From: Virgibacillus sp. LDC-1
GTDB taxonomy: Bacteria; Bacillota; Bacilli; Bacillales; Amphibacillaceae
Direction: 5' to 3'
Length of the DNA stretch: 55,917 nucleotides
Assembly (NCBI RefSeq): GCF_030137545.1
Contig: NZ_JARUVL010000017.1
Location: 1 to 55,917, forward strand
This document shows, piece after piece, positions 16,795 through 26,900 of the stretch. Position numbers and translations under genes: made by a program. Numbering within the stretch: position 1 is the first letter of the stretch; the number at the start of each line of letters is the position of its first letter. The notes under the pieces were generated by a model. It was not told where the DNA came from. It was given only the letters and a program-made list of their open reading frames with translations, and did no database searches.

Positions 16795-18319
16795 GAACTT
16801 TGATACGCTACTTCGTGAAATGAAAGATAGTTATAAAAATATACCTAGCACAATAGAAACAGAACAAGTTATTGAAACTGTATTTCAACCAAGGAGAAGA
16901 AAGAGGAATTGGATCCGTTCGAGCATGCTGGCATTCGGAACCATTTGCTTATTTGTGCTTATCACATGGGCGGTTACCAATCAGCAAATGCATTCAGGTG
17001 ATACCGAAAAACTACAATTAGAGCAATTTTTTATTGAGAAAAAAAGAGAGTTTCGGGACTCAATTGGCATTGAAAATGTGGATCAGCTTCCGAATGTAGT
17101 AGAAGCAAAAAAATGGCTGGAACGATACGATGACACGATATCGTTCGATTCGGAAATCATTAGAGAAAAAGTGAATCAGCTTCTTCAAACTCCACTTATG
17201 CAAGTAAATAGACTGAATGAAAAGGATAGCAGTGAAGGATTAATCGATTTGGTGACAGTTATGGAAAATTTGAAAGTTCCGTTACAGACATATTTGTCAC
17301 AGCTTATTCGCAAGCATGACATAGACGCGAATGAATTGCATAAGATTTTTAAATTACAATATGTGCCTCAAAAGTATGATGGTCCAGCAGACATAAAGGA
17401 TTTTCTGATTATACTTCGTCACCAAGGCTACCGATTGAACAAAGTAGGATCAGATATATTATCACTTCAAGTCGATTTCGTGTGGATAAAGGATAATGTG
17501 AAAATAACGGATAAAAACGAAAAAATAATAGCCTATTATGAATTACTAGGAACAATTATTGATCGTAATCAACCTGGTGTCAATAATGCCTATAATATTC
17601 CTTGGAATGAGTTTGATACGATATTATTGGAAATAGAAACGTATTTGGACAAATATGACCAAGAAGATGTTCCTTCAGTTGTCTGGACGTATCTAAATGA
17701 TTATTTGTTAGGGGGTAGAGAAGTCGGAGAGGAATTGGATCAACAGGTAAGAAACGAGCTTGAAGGTTTTATCCGTATCCACAGCGATTCAATGTTTGCC
17801 GGATTTGCAAAAAATGCGCTTCACTATTATGAAACGAATGGGTGGATAAGCAAGGGAGAAATGGTCAGCTTAGCTGAATTAGATGCAATTTCCTACGTAA
17901 ATCATATGCTTCCGAACGGTACGTTTGATTATGTGCAGGAGAAGATTTCCAAGGAGCAAGAAGAAAAGCTTCAAACATTTTATGAACAATATAAATTAAA
18001 GCGAGACAGCGCATTACTTCGTGGTTTAGAGCCGGAAGATGTGCTACACTTATTCCTGTTTGCCCATAAAGCAGAAGATGAAAAGAGCGTATTATCTCTT
18101 TATGCAAAAGACAATACGAAACAGGTAGCAAATGAAATCCAAAACCAACAAGTCTATAGTCGCATGGTACACAGTAGTCCATTTTATTTTGTTAATAAAG
18201 AAGAAAATCGAACTGTTTTTACTTTTAAAGTGGAGATGAATACACTAGGGCAGATTATCATGGATAAGGATAATCAAGGGATCTGGAAAATTAAGGCAAG
18301 TACTATTCTTTCTCAATAA
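16787..18319 (+). CDS. Large single-pass membrane protein, putative ECF anti-sigma or sensor partner
   Basis: The protein is 510 residues from the ATG at 16787. A ~42-residue basic cytosolic head (RRRKRNWIR just before the membrane) is followed by one transmembrane helix (about residues 43-64) and a ~445-residue extracellular part. Overlap with the sigma gene and the cytosol-membrane-exterior layout are typical of anti-sigma factors. No zinc-binding HxxxCxxC motif is visible in the head, and the exterior is far larger than usual. The last ~80 residues (LSLYAKDNTKQVANE to WKIKAS) resemble an NTF2-like/DUF4878-style domain. The anti-sigma role is an inference from context. Confidence 0.65.
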   Translation: MDKNFDTLLREMKDSYKNIPSTIETEQVIETVFQPRRRKRNWIRSSMLAFGTICLFVLITWAVTNQQMHSGDTEKLQLEQFFIEKKREFRDSIGIENVDQLPNVVEAKKWLERYDDTISFDSEIIREKVNQLLQTPLMQVNRLNEKDSSEGLIDLVTVMENLKVPLQTYLSQLIRKHDIDANELHKIFKLQYVPQKYDGPADIKDFLIILRHQGYRLNKVGSDILSLQVDFVWIKDNVKITDKNEKIIAYYELLGTIIDRNQPGVNNAYNIPWNEFDTILLEIETYLDKYDQEDVPSVVWTYLNDYLLGGREVGEELDQQVRNELEGFIRIHSDSMFAGFAKNALHYYETNGWISKGEMVSLAELDAISYVNHMLPNGTFDYVQEKISKEQEEKLQTFYEQYKLKRDSALLRGLEPEDVLHLFLFAHKAEDEKSVLSLYAKDNTKQVANEIQNQQVYSRMVHSSPFYFVNKEENRTVFTFKVEMNTLGQIIMDKDNQGIWKIKASTILSQ

Positions 18320-18337
18320 TAATAGTGTACCTTATAA

Positions 18338-18378
18338 ACAAACGACACCCTAGCTTAAAAACTAGGGTGTCGTTTGTA
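18338..18378. terminator. Bidirectional terminator between the sigma operon and pgi
   Basis: A perfect 16-bp stem, ACAAACGACACCCTAG/CTAGGGTGTCGTTTGT, with an 8-nt loop lies between convergent genes. The T-tracts are short on both sides, so stem strength must do most of the work. Confidence 0.7.
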
Positions 18379-18414
18379 GTTTCGCTTCCAACAGATATAA
18401 TATTTTTACAATCT

Positions 18415-19764
18415 TTATTTGAGTCTTTGTTCTAGCGCTTCTCTTTCTTCTTCAAATCCAGGCTTTCCTAACAGCGCAAACATATTTCGTTTATATGCCT
18501 CTACACCAGGCTGGTCAAATGGATTAACCCCAAGTAAATAGCCGCTAATGGCACACGCTTTTTCAAAAAAGTAGACGAGATAGCCGAATGTATACGCATT
18601 AAGTTCGGGAATTTCGATGACTAAGTTTGGAACATTGCCATCTGTATGAGCGAGTAAGGTTCCTTGGAATGCTTTTTCATTAATATCATGAATGTTTTTT
18701 CCAGCTAAATAATTTAATCCGTCTGCATCGGCTGCTTCTGCTTCTAACAATAGCTCGGTATTAGAGCGTTGCACGTGAAGTACGGTTTCGAATAAATCTC
18801 TTCTGCCCTCCTGAATATATTGACCAAGCGAATGAAGATCTGTTGAGAAATTAGCAGATGTGGGAAAAATTCCTTTTTGGTCTTTTCCTTCACTTTCTCC
18901 AAATAGCTGCTTCCACCACTCTGCAAAGTATTGTAGCTTTGGTTCATAATTAACAAGCATTTCAATGGTCTTTCCCTTTTTATAAAACATGTTACGAATG
19001 GCAGCATATTGATAGGCTGGATTTGTTTTGATTGAAGGATCAGATAGTTCTTCCATTGCTTGCTTCGCACCGGCCATTATATCATCGATAGAAATGCCGC
19101 TAGTAGCGATTGGAAGTAATCCAACTGCTGTTAACACAGAGAAGCGACCGCCTACATCATCTGGAATGACAAAGGTCTCATAGCCTGCTTGATCAGCAGC
19201 GGTTTTTAATGCGCCTTTCGCTTTATCTGTCGTTGCATAGATGCGTTCTTTTGCTTTCTCAACGCCATATTTGTCTTCTAAGTACTTTTTAAAAATACGA
19301 AAAGCGATAGCTGGCTCTGTTGTTGTGCCACTTTTCGAAATAACATTAATAGAGACGTCCTTGTTCTCTAGTAAATCAAATAAATCATTCATATAATCTG
19401 TGCTCATGTGGTGCCCAACAAAAATAATTTGTGGTGCTTTCCTTTTTTCTGAAGGAAGGGCATTGTGAAACGAATGATTAAGCATCTCTAAAGCTGCTCG
19501 CGCTCCTAGATAAGAACCCCCAATTCCAATGACAAGTAATATATCTGAGTCTTTTTGAATTTTTTCAGCACACTTCTGTATTCGAATAAATTCTGCTCGG
19601 TCATATGATTCAGGAAGCTGAAGCCAACCTAAGAAATCATTACCAGCACCGGTTTTCTGGTGCAGTGATTGATGTGCAGCTTGGATAAAAGGTTGTAAAT
19701 AGTCCAGTTCCTGATCATTTAAAAAAGGAGCTGCATTGCTGTAGGAAAATTGAATATGTGTCAT
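18415..19764 (-). CDS. pgi: Glucose-6-phosphate isomerase
   Basis: Pgi interconverts glucose 6-phosphate and fructose 6-phosphate in glycolysis and gluconeogenesis. The protein is 449 residues from the ATG at 19764, preceded by AAGGAGG. The open frame extends upstream without a start signal. Typical motifs are [30 protein letters not shown] and [16 protein letters not shown], with the C-terminal active-site [14 protein letters not shown]. Length is normal for the Firmicute form. Confidence 0.95.
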   Translation of the reverse strand: MTHIQFSYSNAAPFLNDQELDYLQPFIQAAHQSLHQKTGAGNDFLGWLQLPESYDRAEFIRIQKCAEKIQKDSDILLVIGIGGSYLGARAALEMLNHSFHNALPSEKRKAPQIIFVGHHMSTDYMNDLFDLLENKDVSINVISKSGTTTEPAIAFRIFKKYLEDKYGVEKAKERIYATTDKAKGALKTAADQAGYETFVIPDDVGGRFSVLTAVGLLPIATSGISIDDIMAGAKQAMEELSDPSIKTNPAYQYAAIRNMFYKKGKTIEMLVNYEPKLQYFAEWWKQLFGESEGKDQKGIFPTSANFSTDLHSLGQYIQEGRRDLFETVLHVQRSNTELLLEAEAADADGLNYLAGKNIHDINEKAFQGTLLAHTDGNVPNLVIEIPELNAYTFGYLVYFFEKACAISGYLLGVNPFDQPGVEAYKRNMFALLGKPGFEEEREALEQRLK

Positions 19765-19872
19765 TATGATCCTCCTTGGAAAAATACTCTCTGTAATTAA
19801 ATAATTCACATTAACTTTATCGAAGGAGTGTTTGAAAAGCAAGTAGGAGCTAAAGGCATCATCTGTTGCCAT

Positions 19873-19930
19873 AAAAAAAGAGCTTTCTCTGAATCTGCTA
19901 TTTTTAGCAAGAAAGGAGAAAGCTTTTTTC
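19873..19930 (-). terminator. Intrinsic terminator after yugI
   Basis: The outer stem AGCTTTCTC/GAGAAAGCT and an inner TGCTA/AGCA pair are followed on the minus strand by CTTTTTTT. Confidence 0.75.
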
Positions 19931-20320
19931 TTAGTTTTTATATGTTTTTTCGCGGCTTTCGGATTGATCAATCCATTCCTGTAATTTATCCTTTAATGTG
20001 TTAAAACCTTCTGTATTATCACTAGTTTGTTGTATTACTGGATTTTTACGTTCGGATTTTGCACGTGTTTTTGGTGCCTCAACAGTAGCTCGAATGGAAA
20101 GGGAAATTTTGTTGCTTGCTTCATCTATACTTAAAACTTTTACATTAACAGTATCTCCAATTGATAAGTGTTCATTGATATCCTTAACAAAACCATGTGT
20201 TACTTCAGATATATGAACTAAGCCTTGCACCTCATCATCTAGTGCTACAAATGCACCATATGGTTGGATTCCTGCTACTTTTCCTTCAATGATTTGACCG
20301 ACCTCAAACTTGTTTGTCAT
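19931..20320 (-). CDS. yugI: S1-domain general stress protein YugI (GSP13)
   Basis: The 129-residue protein has an N-terminal S1 RNA-binding domain ([20 protein letters not shown] to SLSIRA, about residues 6-78) and a charged tail. It matches YugI/GSP13, a ribosome-associated general stress protein in B. subtilis. The ATG at 20320 fits TAGGAG; the in-frame TTG at 20329 is too close to it. It lies between yugO and pgi, as in the B. subtilis yug region. Confidence 0.9.
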   Translation of the reverse strand: MTNKFEVGQIIEGKVAGIQPYGAFVALDDEVQGLVHISEVTHGFVKDINEHLSIGDTVNVKVLSIDEASNKISLSIRATVEAPKTRAKSERKNPVIQQTSDNTEGFNTLKDKLQEWIDQSESREKTYKN

Positions 20321-20419
20321 GCTGAACAACTCCTATATTCATTTCAATTATTTATGCACATTTAATTATTTTAACATAGTTTTTTCTGGGCGGCAAAAAA
20401 GAATTTGAGAAAGATGCTT

Positions 20420-21430
20420 TCATTTATTTCTTTTCCACGGTTCTAATAGGATGAGGTTGTCCGTTTGCTTTAACAGTAAATCGGCAGGGGGATTTAATTT
20501 CATTTCTTTCTCTCTCCTAATCCCAACTACTATTTTATTATCCTTCATTAAAAGTTGTTGAGCATCCAACACCGATTTGTGTACAAGCTGTTTGGGAAGA
20601 CGAACAATACAAATGTTTTGCGTCAATAAAAGTTGTAGTAGTGTATCAAAAGGTTTTCCAGCGTGGTCGCGAAATAAGGCATGAAATAACAGTGTCCCTA
20701 GAAAATCATTGGGGCGAATTATTGTAGTTGTTCCTGCACGTACAGCATTAGAAAATTGTTTCTTTGTTAATATCTCCGCGATTATTGGAATGTGGGCGTT
20801 ATTTCCCCGAATGGCTACGGTTGTTAAAATGGTATAATTGTCTGCCTGACGTTCACCGGCTGCTACATTAGCAGTAATGATTACTTTACTTGCTTCAGCT
20901 ACATTCGCTTTCATTAATGTATGGTCTTCAGCGGCATCGCCATGAATAAAATGAACTGGATAAGCTTGGTAGGCGAGATGGTTTAATGTACGGTCGATTA
21001 GAACGATGCGGAAATGCGGATCGACATGGAGTGCCATATCGATCATTTGTTTGGTACGCTCGTTCCACCCTATAAAAATAAGGTGATCTTTCCCCTTAAA
21101 GGCAAGCTTTCCTTTTGAACGGTTTTGTTCATATTTTACTGTAGAACTTGCAAATTGAGATATATAAAAGGTTAACAGGCCAGCACCGGTTAGCATTAAT
21201 AAAATACCAATCATGCGACCAGCTGTGCTTAAAGGAGCGTAATCACCATAGCCGACTGTTGCTGCTGTGACAAATGCCCACCAAATTCCATCAAAAAAAC
21301 TTGGAAATTCATTTGGTTCTACTAGATGAATCGTAATTCCAAATAATACCATAACTATAATCGTTGTTAATAAGAGGCGAATAAGAATTGGTAATTGGTA
21401 ATAAGCTTGTTTAATCCTTTCAGCGTGCAT
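20420..21430 (-). CDS. yugO: Potassium channel protein with RCK domain (YugO)
   Basis: The 336-residue protein has two transmembrane helices (about residues 17-38 and 72-92) flanking a pore loop with the selectivity filter TVGYGD (residues 58-63). An RCK/TrkA_N nucleotide-binding domain (HLIFIGWNERTKQMID, then VHFIHGDAAEDHTL) and a TrkA_C-like end follow. B. subtilis YugO is the K+ channel behind electrical signalling in biofilms. The RCK glycine motif GWNERT departs from the classical GxGxxG, as in other YugO-type proteins. Confidence 0.9.
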   Translation of the reverse strand: MHAERIKQAYYQLPILIRLLLTTIIVMVLFGITIHLVEPNEFPSFFDGIWWAFVTAATVGYGDYAPLSTAGRMIGILLMLTGAGLLTFYISQFASSTVKYEQNRSKGKLAFKGKDHLIFIGWNERTKQMIDMALHVDPHFRIVLIDRTLNHLAYQAYPVHFIHGDAAEDHTLMKANVAEASKVIITANVAAGERQADNYTILTTVAIRGNNAHIPIIAEILTKKQFSNAVRAGTTTIIRPNDFLGTLLFHALFRDHAGKPFDTLLQLLLTQNICIVRLPKQLVHKSVLDAQQLLMKDNKIVVGIRREKEMKLNPPADLLLKQTDNLILLEPWKRNK

Positions 21431-21494
21431 TTTTCCACCTAATTTCTTTTACACATCAATAAATAGTATGAGCAATTCGTTTGTTATTTTATGC

Positions 21495-21530
21495 ATAAAA
21501 AAACTGTCCAACTTTTAAACTGGACAGTCA
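21495..21530 (-). terminator. Intrinsic terminator after the thioredoxin-family gene
   Basis: The stem ACTGTCCA/TGGACAGT with a 10-nt loop is followed on the minus strand by TTTTTTTA. Confidence 0.8.
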
Positions 21531-21538
21531 GCTTAGAT

Positions 21539-22099
21539 TTATAAACAATTATCGAGTCGATCAATGATACTCTGATGAACTGCATCCCAAAAATCTGTGT
21601 TTTCCTGATAGGATTTGTTCATGAACATATACATTTCCTTCGCTTTTTGTTCATAATCAGCTGTATCCTTTGGGGGGAGAGAGGAAAGTGATTCATCAAC
21701 AAAATTTTGTATGCTTTCTGCACGTGGTCCCCATCTAGCAACTTCTCTTCCGGCTTCATCAATGAAAATAAAGATAGGGATAGAACGAGCTGTTCCGTTC
21801 GTTAAATAGTTATCCATCAGTTCTAAGTTTTCATCACGAAAAAGAAAGCGCACATCCATCGCTGTTTGTTCTGCAATTCGGAGTAAGATGGGGATATTTA
21901 ACATTGCATCTCCACACCAATCTTCTGTTAAAACGATGACGCGTAGTTTTCGCTTTTTTAGTTGGTCGTAATTTCTATCGTGTGCTTGAAAGTGATCGTA
22001 AATATATAATAGGCTTTCTTTATTTTTTTCCATTGCTTCGATATAGTCATCTGGAAAAAGCCCCTTTTCAAACCATGCTTCTAATTCCACTTTACCCAC
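21539..22099 (-). CDS. Thioredoxin-fold family protein
   Basis: The 186-residue protein resembles the Thioredoxin_9 family. The usual active-site position reads EDWCGDA, so only one cysteine (Cys62) is present and the second is replaced by Ala65. The cis-proline region SIPIFIFID is retained. A C-terminal helical extension follows. No signal peptide is seen, so it is cytosolic. Monothiol chemistry, for example de-bacillithiolation, is possible but not shown. The gene is monocistronic, with its own terminator. Confidence 0.8.
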   Translation of the reverse strand: MGKVELEAWFEKGLFPDDYIEAMEKNKESLLYIYDHFQAHDRNYDQLKKRKLRVIVLTEDWCGDAMLNIPILLRIAEQTAMDVRFLFRDENLELMDNYLTNGTARSIPIFIFIDEAGREVARWGPRAESIQNFVDESLSSLPPKDTADYEQKAKEMYMFMNKSYQENTDFWDAVHQSIIDRLDNCL

Positions 22100-22287
22100 T
22101 CCTTGTATTTAAATTTACGAATTAGTTTAATTATATATTCTTTTTTCATAAATGAAAGTAAATCAATTATGTTAGGGAATAGAGTAGAGTAGATTTGCGC
22201 TTTCTATTTTTTTCTTTTTTTTGCTATGATAAGACTATTGAAGAAAATAGAAAAGCGTTTTACATACTTAAAGGAGGGCTTAAATAA

Positions 22288-23346
22288 ATGAATCAATTGA
22301 ACAAAGATTTTTTATTGGAATTGTTAAAGACACCATCTCCATCAAGCTGTGAGATGGAAATTCAGAAAAAATGGATGCATTATGTAGATGCGTTTGCCGA
22401 TGAAATTATTACTGATAATGCAGGAAATGCGATAGGGGTATTAAATCCGCAAGCTTCTTTTAAGGTCCTTTTGGCTGGTCATTGCGATGAAATCGGACTT
22501 GTCGTAAATCGAATTGATGAAAACGGATTTTTGCATTTTGATAAAATCGGTGGTATCAATCCGAAGGCAGCGGTTGGAATGAAGGTTACCGTATTAGGAT
22601 ATAATGCGCACGTAACCGGAGTTATTGGCGTGAATGCACAGCATCATGGTGGCTTAAAGAATGATTTTGACTTAGAAGATTTATTTATCGATTGTGGTTA
22701 TTCTTCCAAAGAAGAAGCGGAAGAATATGTGCAAATTGGTGATCTAGCAGTTTATAAAACGGACCCTGAAATATTACAAGATCGTTATGTCGCAGGACGA
22801 GGACTGGATAATCGAACAGGGGCTTTTATTGTGGCAGAAGTATTACGTCGATTAAAAGAGAAGGGCTGCCGTGTTGGAGTTTATGCTGCTAGTACGGTGA
22901 ATGAGGAAACGAATATGGGCGGTGCGTATTTTGCGGCAGCTGGAATTGAACCAACCATGGCAATTGCCTGTGATGTTACTTTTGCAACAGACTACCCGGG
23001 TGTCAATAAAAACAAGCATGGAGATGTGAAGTTAGAAAAAGGACCAGTGTTAGCGAAGGGTGCGCCGATTAATGTTAAAATTAATCGTTTACTTGAAAAA
23101 GCGGCACAAAAATTACAATTAAATGTGCAATACGAGCTTACACCTCGAATGACTGGGACAGATGCTGATAAAATGCGATTAACCGGAAGGGGCGTTCCTG
23201 TCTCACTTGTTTCATTACCGTTACGATATATGCATTCTCCAGTCGAAACAGCTAGCTTTAAGGATATAGAAGAAGAAATAGAATTACTTGTTACGATGAT
23301 TGCTGACCTTACTGGGAAAGAAAGCTTAAACCCGTTAGAAGACTAA
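22288..23346 (+). CDS. M42 family metallopeptidase (glutamyl aminopeptidase-like)
   Basis: The 352-residue protein belongs to the cocatalytic zinc M42 aminopeptidases, which form large tetrahedral complexes in the cytosol. Metal-ligand neighbourhoods are visible: LAGHCDEIG (His), GRGLDNRTG (bridging Asp), TVNEETNMGGA (Glu pair), AIACDVTFA (Asp) and RYMHSPVE (His). The AAGGAGGG site is well placed. Peptide specificity (Glu/Asp or general) cannot be set by eye. Confidence 0.92.
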   Translation: MNQLNKDFLLELLKTPSPSSCEMEIQKKWMHYVDAFADEIITDNAGNAIGVLNPQASFKVLLAGHCDEIGLVVNRIDENGFLHFDKIGGINPKAAVGMKVTVLGYNAHVTGVIGVNAQHHGGLKNDFDLEDLFIDCGYSSKEEAEEYVQIGDLAVYKTDPEILQDRYVAGRGLDNRTGAFIVAEVLRRLKEKGCRVGVYAASTVNEETNMGGAYFAAAGIEPTMAIACDVTFATDYPGVNKNKHGDVKLEKGPVLAKGAPINVKINRLLEKAAQKLQLNVQYELTPRMTGTDADKMRLTGRGVPVSLVSLPLRYMHSPVETASFKDIEEEIELLVTMIADLTGKESLNPLED

Positions 23347-23360
23347 CTTTAATTTGAGAG

Positions 23361-23400
23361 AAAAAGCGTTAAAACCTATTTGGTTTAGCGCTTTTTCTTT
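23361..23400 (+). terminator. Intrinsic terminator after the M42 peptidase gene
   Basis: The stem AAAAAGCGTTAAAACC/GGTTTAGCGCTTTTT is followed by CTTTATTTT. Confidence 0.85.
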
Positions 23401-23967
23401 ATTTTAATGGAATCTTCTTTTTGATTTTGTTTTTTTTGTAAAAATATCTCTCTAGTAAATGAAACCATGGTAGGAGAAAAGTACCGTGTTGTTACAAGCG
23501 GTTTTCATGAAAACTAGATTATCATACCTAATTATCCTTGTAGAACCATCCCATGATGAATTGTTCAGATGGCTAAATACGTGTTATTTCATGGTTGAGT
23601 GGGAAAATGGATTCATTTTTCTTTCTTTTACAAGAAAGTTTCCTGCTAGTTTCATAACCATAGTTATACTAGAATCTTTTCATAGAAGGGTTGAAACCAT
23701 ATTCATGTGAATGCAAAAACAGGGATTACTAGACTATATTCCTAAGTAAACAAACGATTAAAATGGTACTTTTAAATCAATTAAGAATATTCTGATTTTT
23801 ATTGACATGTTTCGACACCTTTTTTAATTTTTATCGATTATAGTTGCATTAACAGCAAGAGCCAACAAAATGCCGCATCTACACCTAGACCTTGCATAAA
23901 CAAGATGAGGGAAAGGAGGATAGGGGGCATTTTTTCATGGTTTTAAAAAATGAGGGGAGGAATTTGC
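23401..23967 (+). promoter_or_regulatory. Long leader region of the subtilase gene with putative promoter, Spo0A box and attenuator-like hairpin
   Basis: This 567-bp gap has no convincing gene; a 74-codon open frame at 23486-23710 has no homology or ribosome-binding support. It holds the palindrome AGAATATTCT (23784-23793), TTGACA (23802-23807) with a weak -10 near 23825, and TTCGACA (23811-23817). The last is the complement of the Spo0A box TGTCGAA, lying between the two promoter elements. Further down, AAAATGCC (23867-23874) pairs with GGCATTTT (23926-23933), with an inner CATCT/AGATG pair and a T run after it, like a terminator or attenuator. Confidence 0.4.
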
Positions 23968-26900
23968 GTGCGATTAAAGAAGAAACGTCAGAGAAGAGCC
24001 TTTAGTATTGCAGCATCGGTTTTAATGACATTTTCATTATTAACACCGACAGTCAGTGCACAATCCGTCGATAAAGGTGCTGCAACAAATGGAAAAATCC
24101 ATCAGTCTTTGTTTTCTAAAAATAAGGCGGAAGAAAAAGTAAGTAAACGGTTGATGGATGTTTTTAAAGAAAAAAATGAAGCTACTTTTCTAGTAAAATT
24201 TAAGGAAAAGGCGGATGTTGAAAAGGTTGCAAAGGCAGCGCGAAATAGTTCTGCTAAAGCAAATTTATCCGCAGAAAAAACAAAGCATATCCAACGCTCA
24301 GCTGTTGTATCTGAGTTAAAAGCTACTTCGCTTGAATCACAGCAAAATGTAAAAGCTTTTTTAGAAGAAGCGAAGAAGAAAGGAACAGTGAAGGATTATC
24401 ATTCCTATCATATTGTAAATGGAATGGCGGTTACAGCATCTAAAGAAATAGCTGAGAAAATCGCTTCCTTTGCAGAGGTAGAAAAAATATTACCGAACGA
24501 AAAGCGTCAGTTACATGAAACAATTGTAAAAGACGAAAAAGCACCAGCATCCGAGCTTGCTAATGTAGAGTGGAATGTTGAAAGAGTTGGTGCTCCACAG
24601 GCTTGGGAAATGGGTATTGATGGAAGTGGAACCGTTGTAGCAAGTCTCGATAGTGGTGTTCAATGGGACCATCCAGCTTTAAAAGAAAAGTATCGTGGCT
24701 ATGATGCTGCAACAGGAAATGTAGAGCATCCATTTAGCTTTTACAATGCGACAAATCCAAGCTCTGAAGTGCCACTTGATGACCACGGGCATGGTACACA
24801 TGTTACTGGAACAATGGTAGGAAGTGAACCGGATGGTTCAAACCAAATTGGCGTTGCTCCAGGTGCGAAATGGATAGCAGTAAAAGTGTTTGATAGCGCT
24901 GGAAGCACCTCTGATGCGATTTTACTAGATGGAGCAGAGTGGATTCTAGCACCAGGTGGACGTGTAGATTTAGCTCCAGATGTTGTGAACAATTCATGGG
25001 GTGGAGGTCCAGGTCTTGATGAATGGTATCGTGATGCAGTACGTGCATGGCGTGCAGCTGAGATTTTCCCAGAGTTTTCAGCAGGGAACACGACAATATT
25101 TAATCCAGGTGGTCCTGGCTCGGTTGCCGTACCAGCGAATTATCCGGAATCATTTGCAACGGGTGCTACCGATATTAATGATATGATTGCTGGATTTTCT
25201 TTACGTGGTCCATCTCCATACGATGAGGTCAAGCCAGACATTTCAGCACCAGGTGTGAATATCCGTTCTTCTGTTCCTGGCGGTGGCTATGAAGGTGGCT
25301 GGAATGGCACATCGATGTCCGGTCCAGCAGTAACAGCTGCAGCAGCTTTATTAAGACAAGTGAATGCATCAATTTCGGTTGATGAGATGGAACAAATTTT
25401 GATGAATACTGCTACACCAAGGACAGATGAGGAATATACAGAGTCACCAAACAATGGGTATGGCTACGGGATTTTAGATGCTTATAATGCTGTATCCTCC
25501 ATCATGGACGGACTTGGAACAATTGAAGGAACAGTTACAAAAGAAGGAGTAGATAACGAAGCTCCAACATATTCACACACTGCTCCTGCAGAATCATTTT
25601 CTGGCATGGATCTTCCTTTAACAGTTCAAGTTTCTGACAATATTAGTGTTGCTTCAGTTGAGCTATCGTATCAAGCACAGGACGGAAGCTGGAAGACGAT
25701 TGCAGCAACAAGAAAGAGTGGCGATTATAAGTCTGGTGATTATAGTGCAACGATTCCTGGAAATGAAATTGCTGAAGGTTCATTATCCTATAAATGGGTC
25801 ATTAATGATTTCGGTAATAACGAAGTGACAAGTGAAACGTATGTCGTTTCTGTTCTAGCAGGAATTTCTACAGGCTATTTTACGGACTTTGAAGCAGAAC
25901 CGATTGGTTGGTCATCATTTGGTGAAAACAATAGCTGGGAATGGGGGATTCCAACCTCTGGACCTGGTAATGCAGCATCAGGAGAAAAAGTATTTGCTAC
26001 AAATCTTGCTGGTAACTATGACAGCAATATGAATGCAACGCTTGTTATGCCACCAATTGATTTGCCGGCTGGCAATGCATATCTACAATTCAAGCATTGG
26101 CACAATCTAGAAATGTATTCGTCTGGAAGTGCATACGATTTTGGACACGTATTTATTTCTACGGATCAAGTAGAATGGACGCAATTACTGCGTGTTCAAG
26201 GAGAAACTACGAGCTGGCTAAATGAAGAAGTAGATTTATCCGCTTATGCTGGTCAACGGGTATATATTGGCTTTAACGCTACTTCAGATACTAGTGTAAC
26301 AAGAGATGGCTGGTATATTGATGATGTTGGTCTTTCAGATACTTCTATCAATCAAAAGGCTACATTACCAGGTAATAAAATGCTCGGATTTTCGAATGCA
26401 AGTAATGTAAAGACGATTGATAAGGCAGTAGATAAGCCAGCTGTTAATGCTGATAAGATTCAGCCAAAGCATGAAAAAGAAGCTCCTGCTTTAGCAAAGG
26501 ATCCAATTAGTCCATCATTGCTTCCAATTGGGGCAACGGTGAATGTGCTTGAAAGCGGTCGCTCTGTCAAAACAAATCCAGCAGATGGATCCTATTCACT
26601 GATTCATTCAGCCGGTAGCTATACGGTACAGGCAGAAGCATATGGTTTCTTTTCCGATCAGCAGACTGTGAATGTTGAACGTGACGGTACGGCTACAGCT
26701 AACTTCACGTTAGAAGAAAAGCCGCAGGCAACAGCTAGCGGAAAAATTACAGACGCAGCTACAGGTGAACCAATTGAAGGTGCAACTATATTATTAAAAG
26801 AGGATGCAAACGTAGCCCCTGTAGAAACAGACGCTGATGGAAACTATTCGATTACTGCATATGAGGGTACGTATACGCTAAAAGTGTTGGCTCGAGGATA

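Noticed and set aside
23486-23710. 74-codon open frame in the leader of the protease gene
   Set aside because: No ribosome-binding site, no recognisable family, and composition like the surrounding non-coding DNA.
23937-24005. Possible 22-codon leader ORF at the start of the protease gene
   Set aside because: The nearest Shine-Dalgarno sequence is about 18 bp away, too far for efficient initiation, unlike the menF leader.
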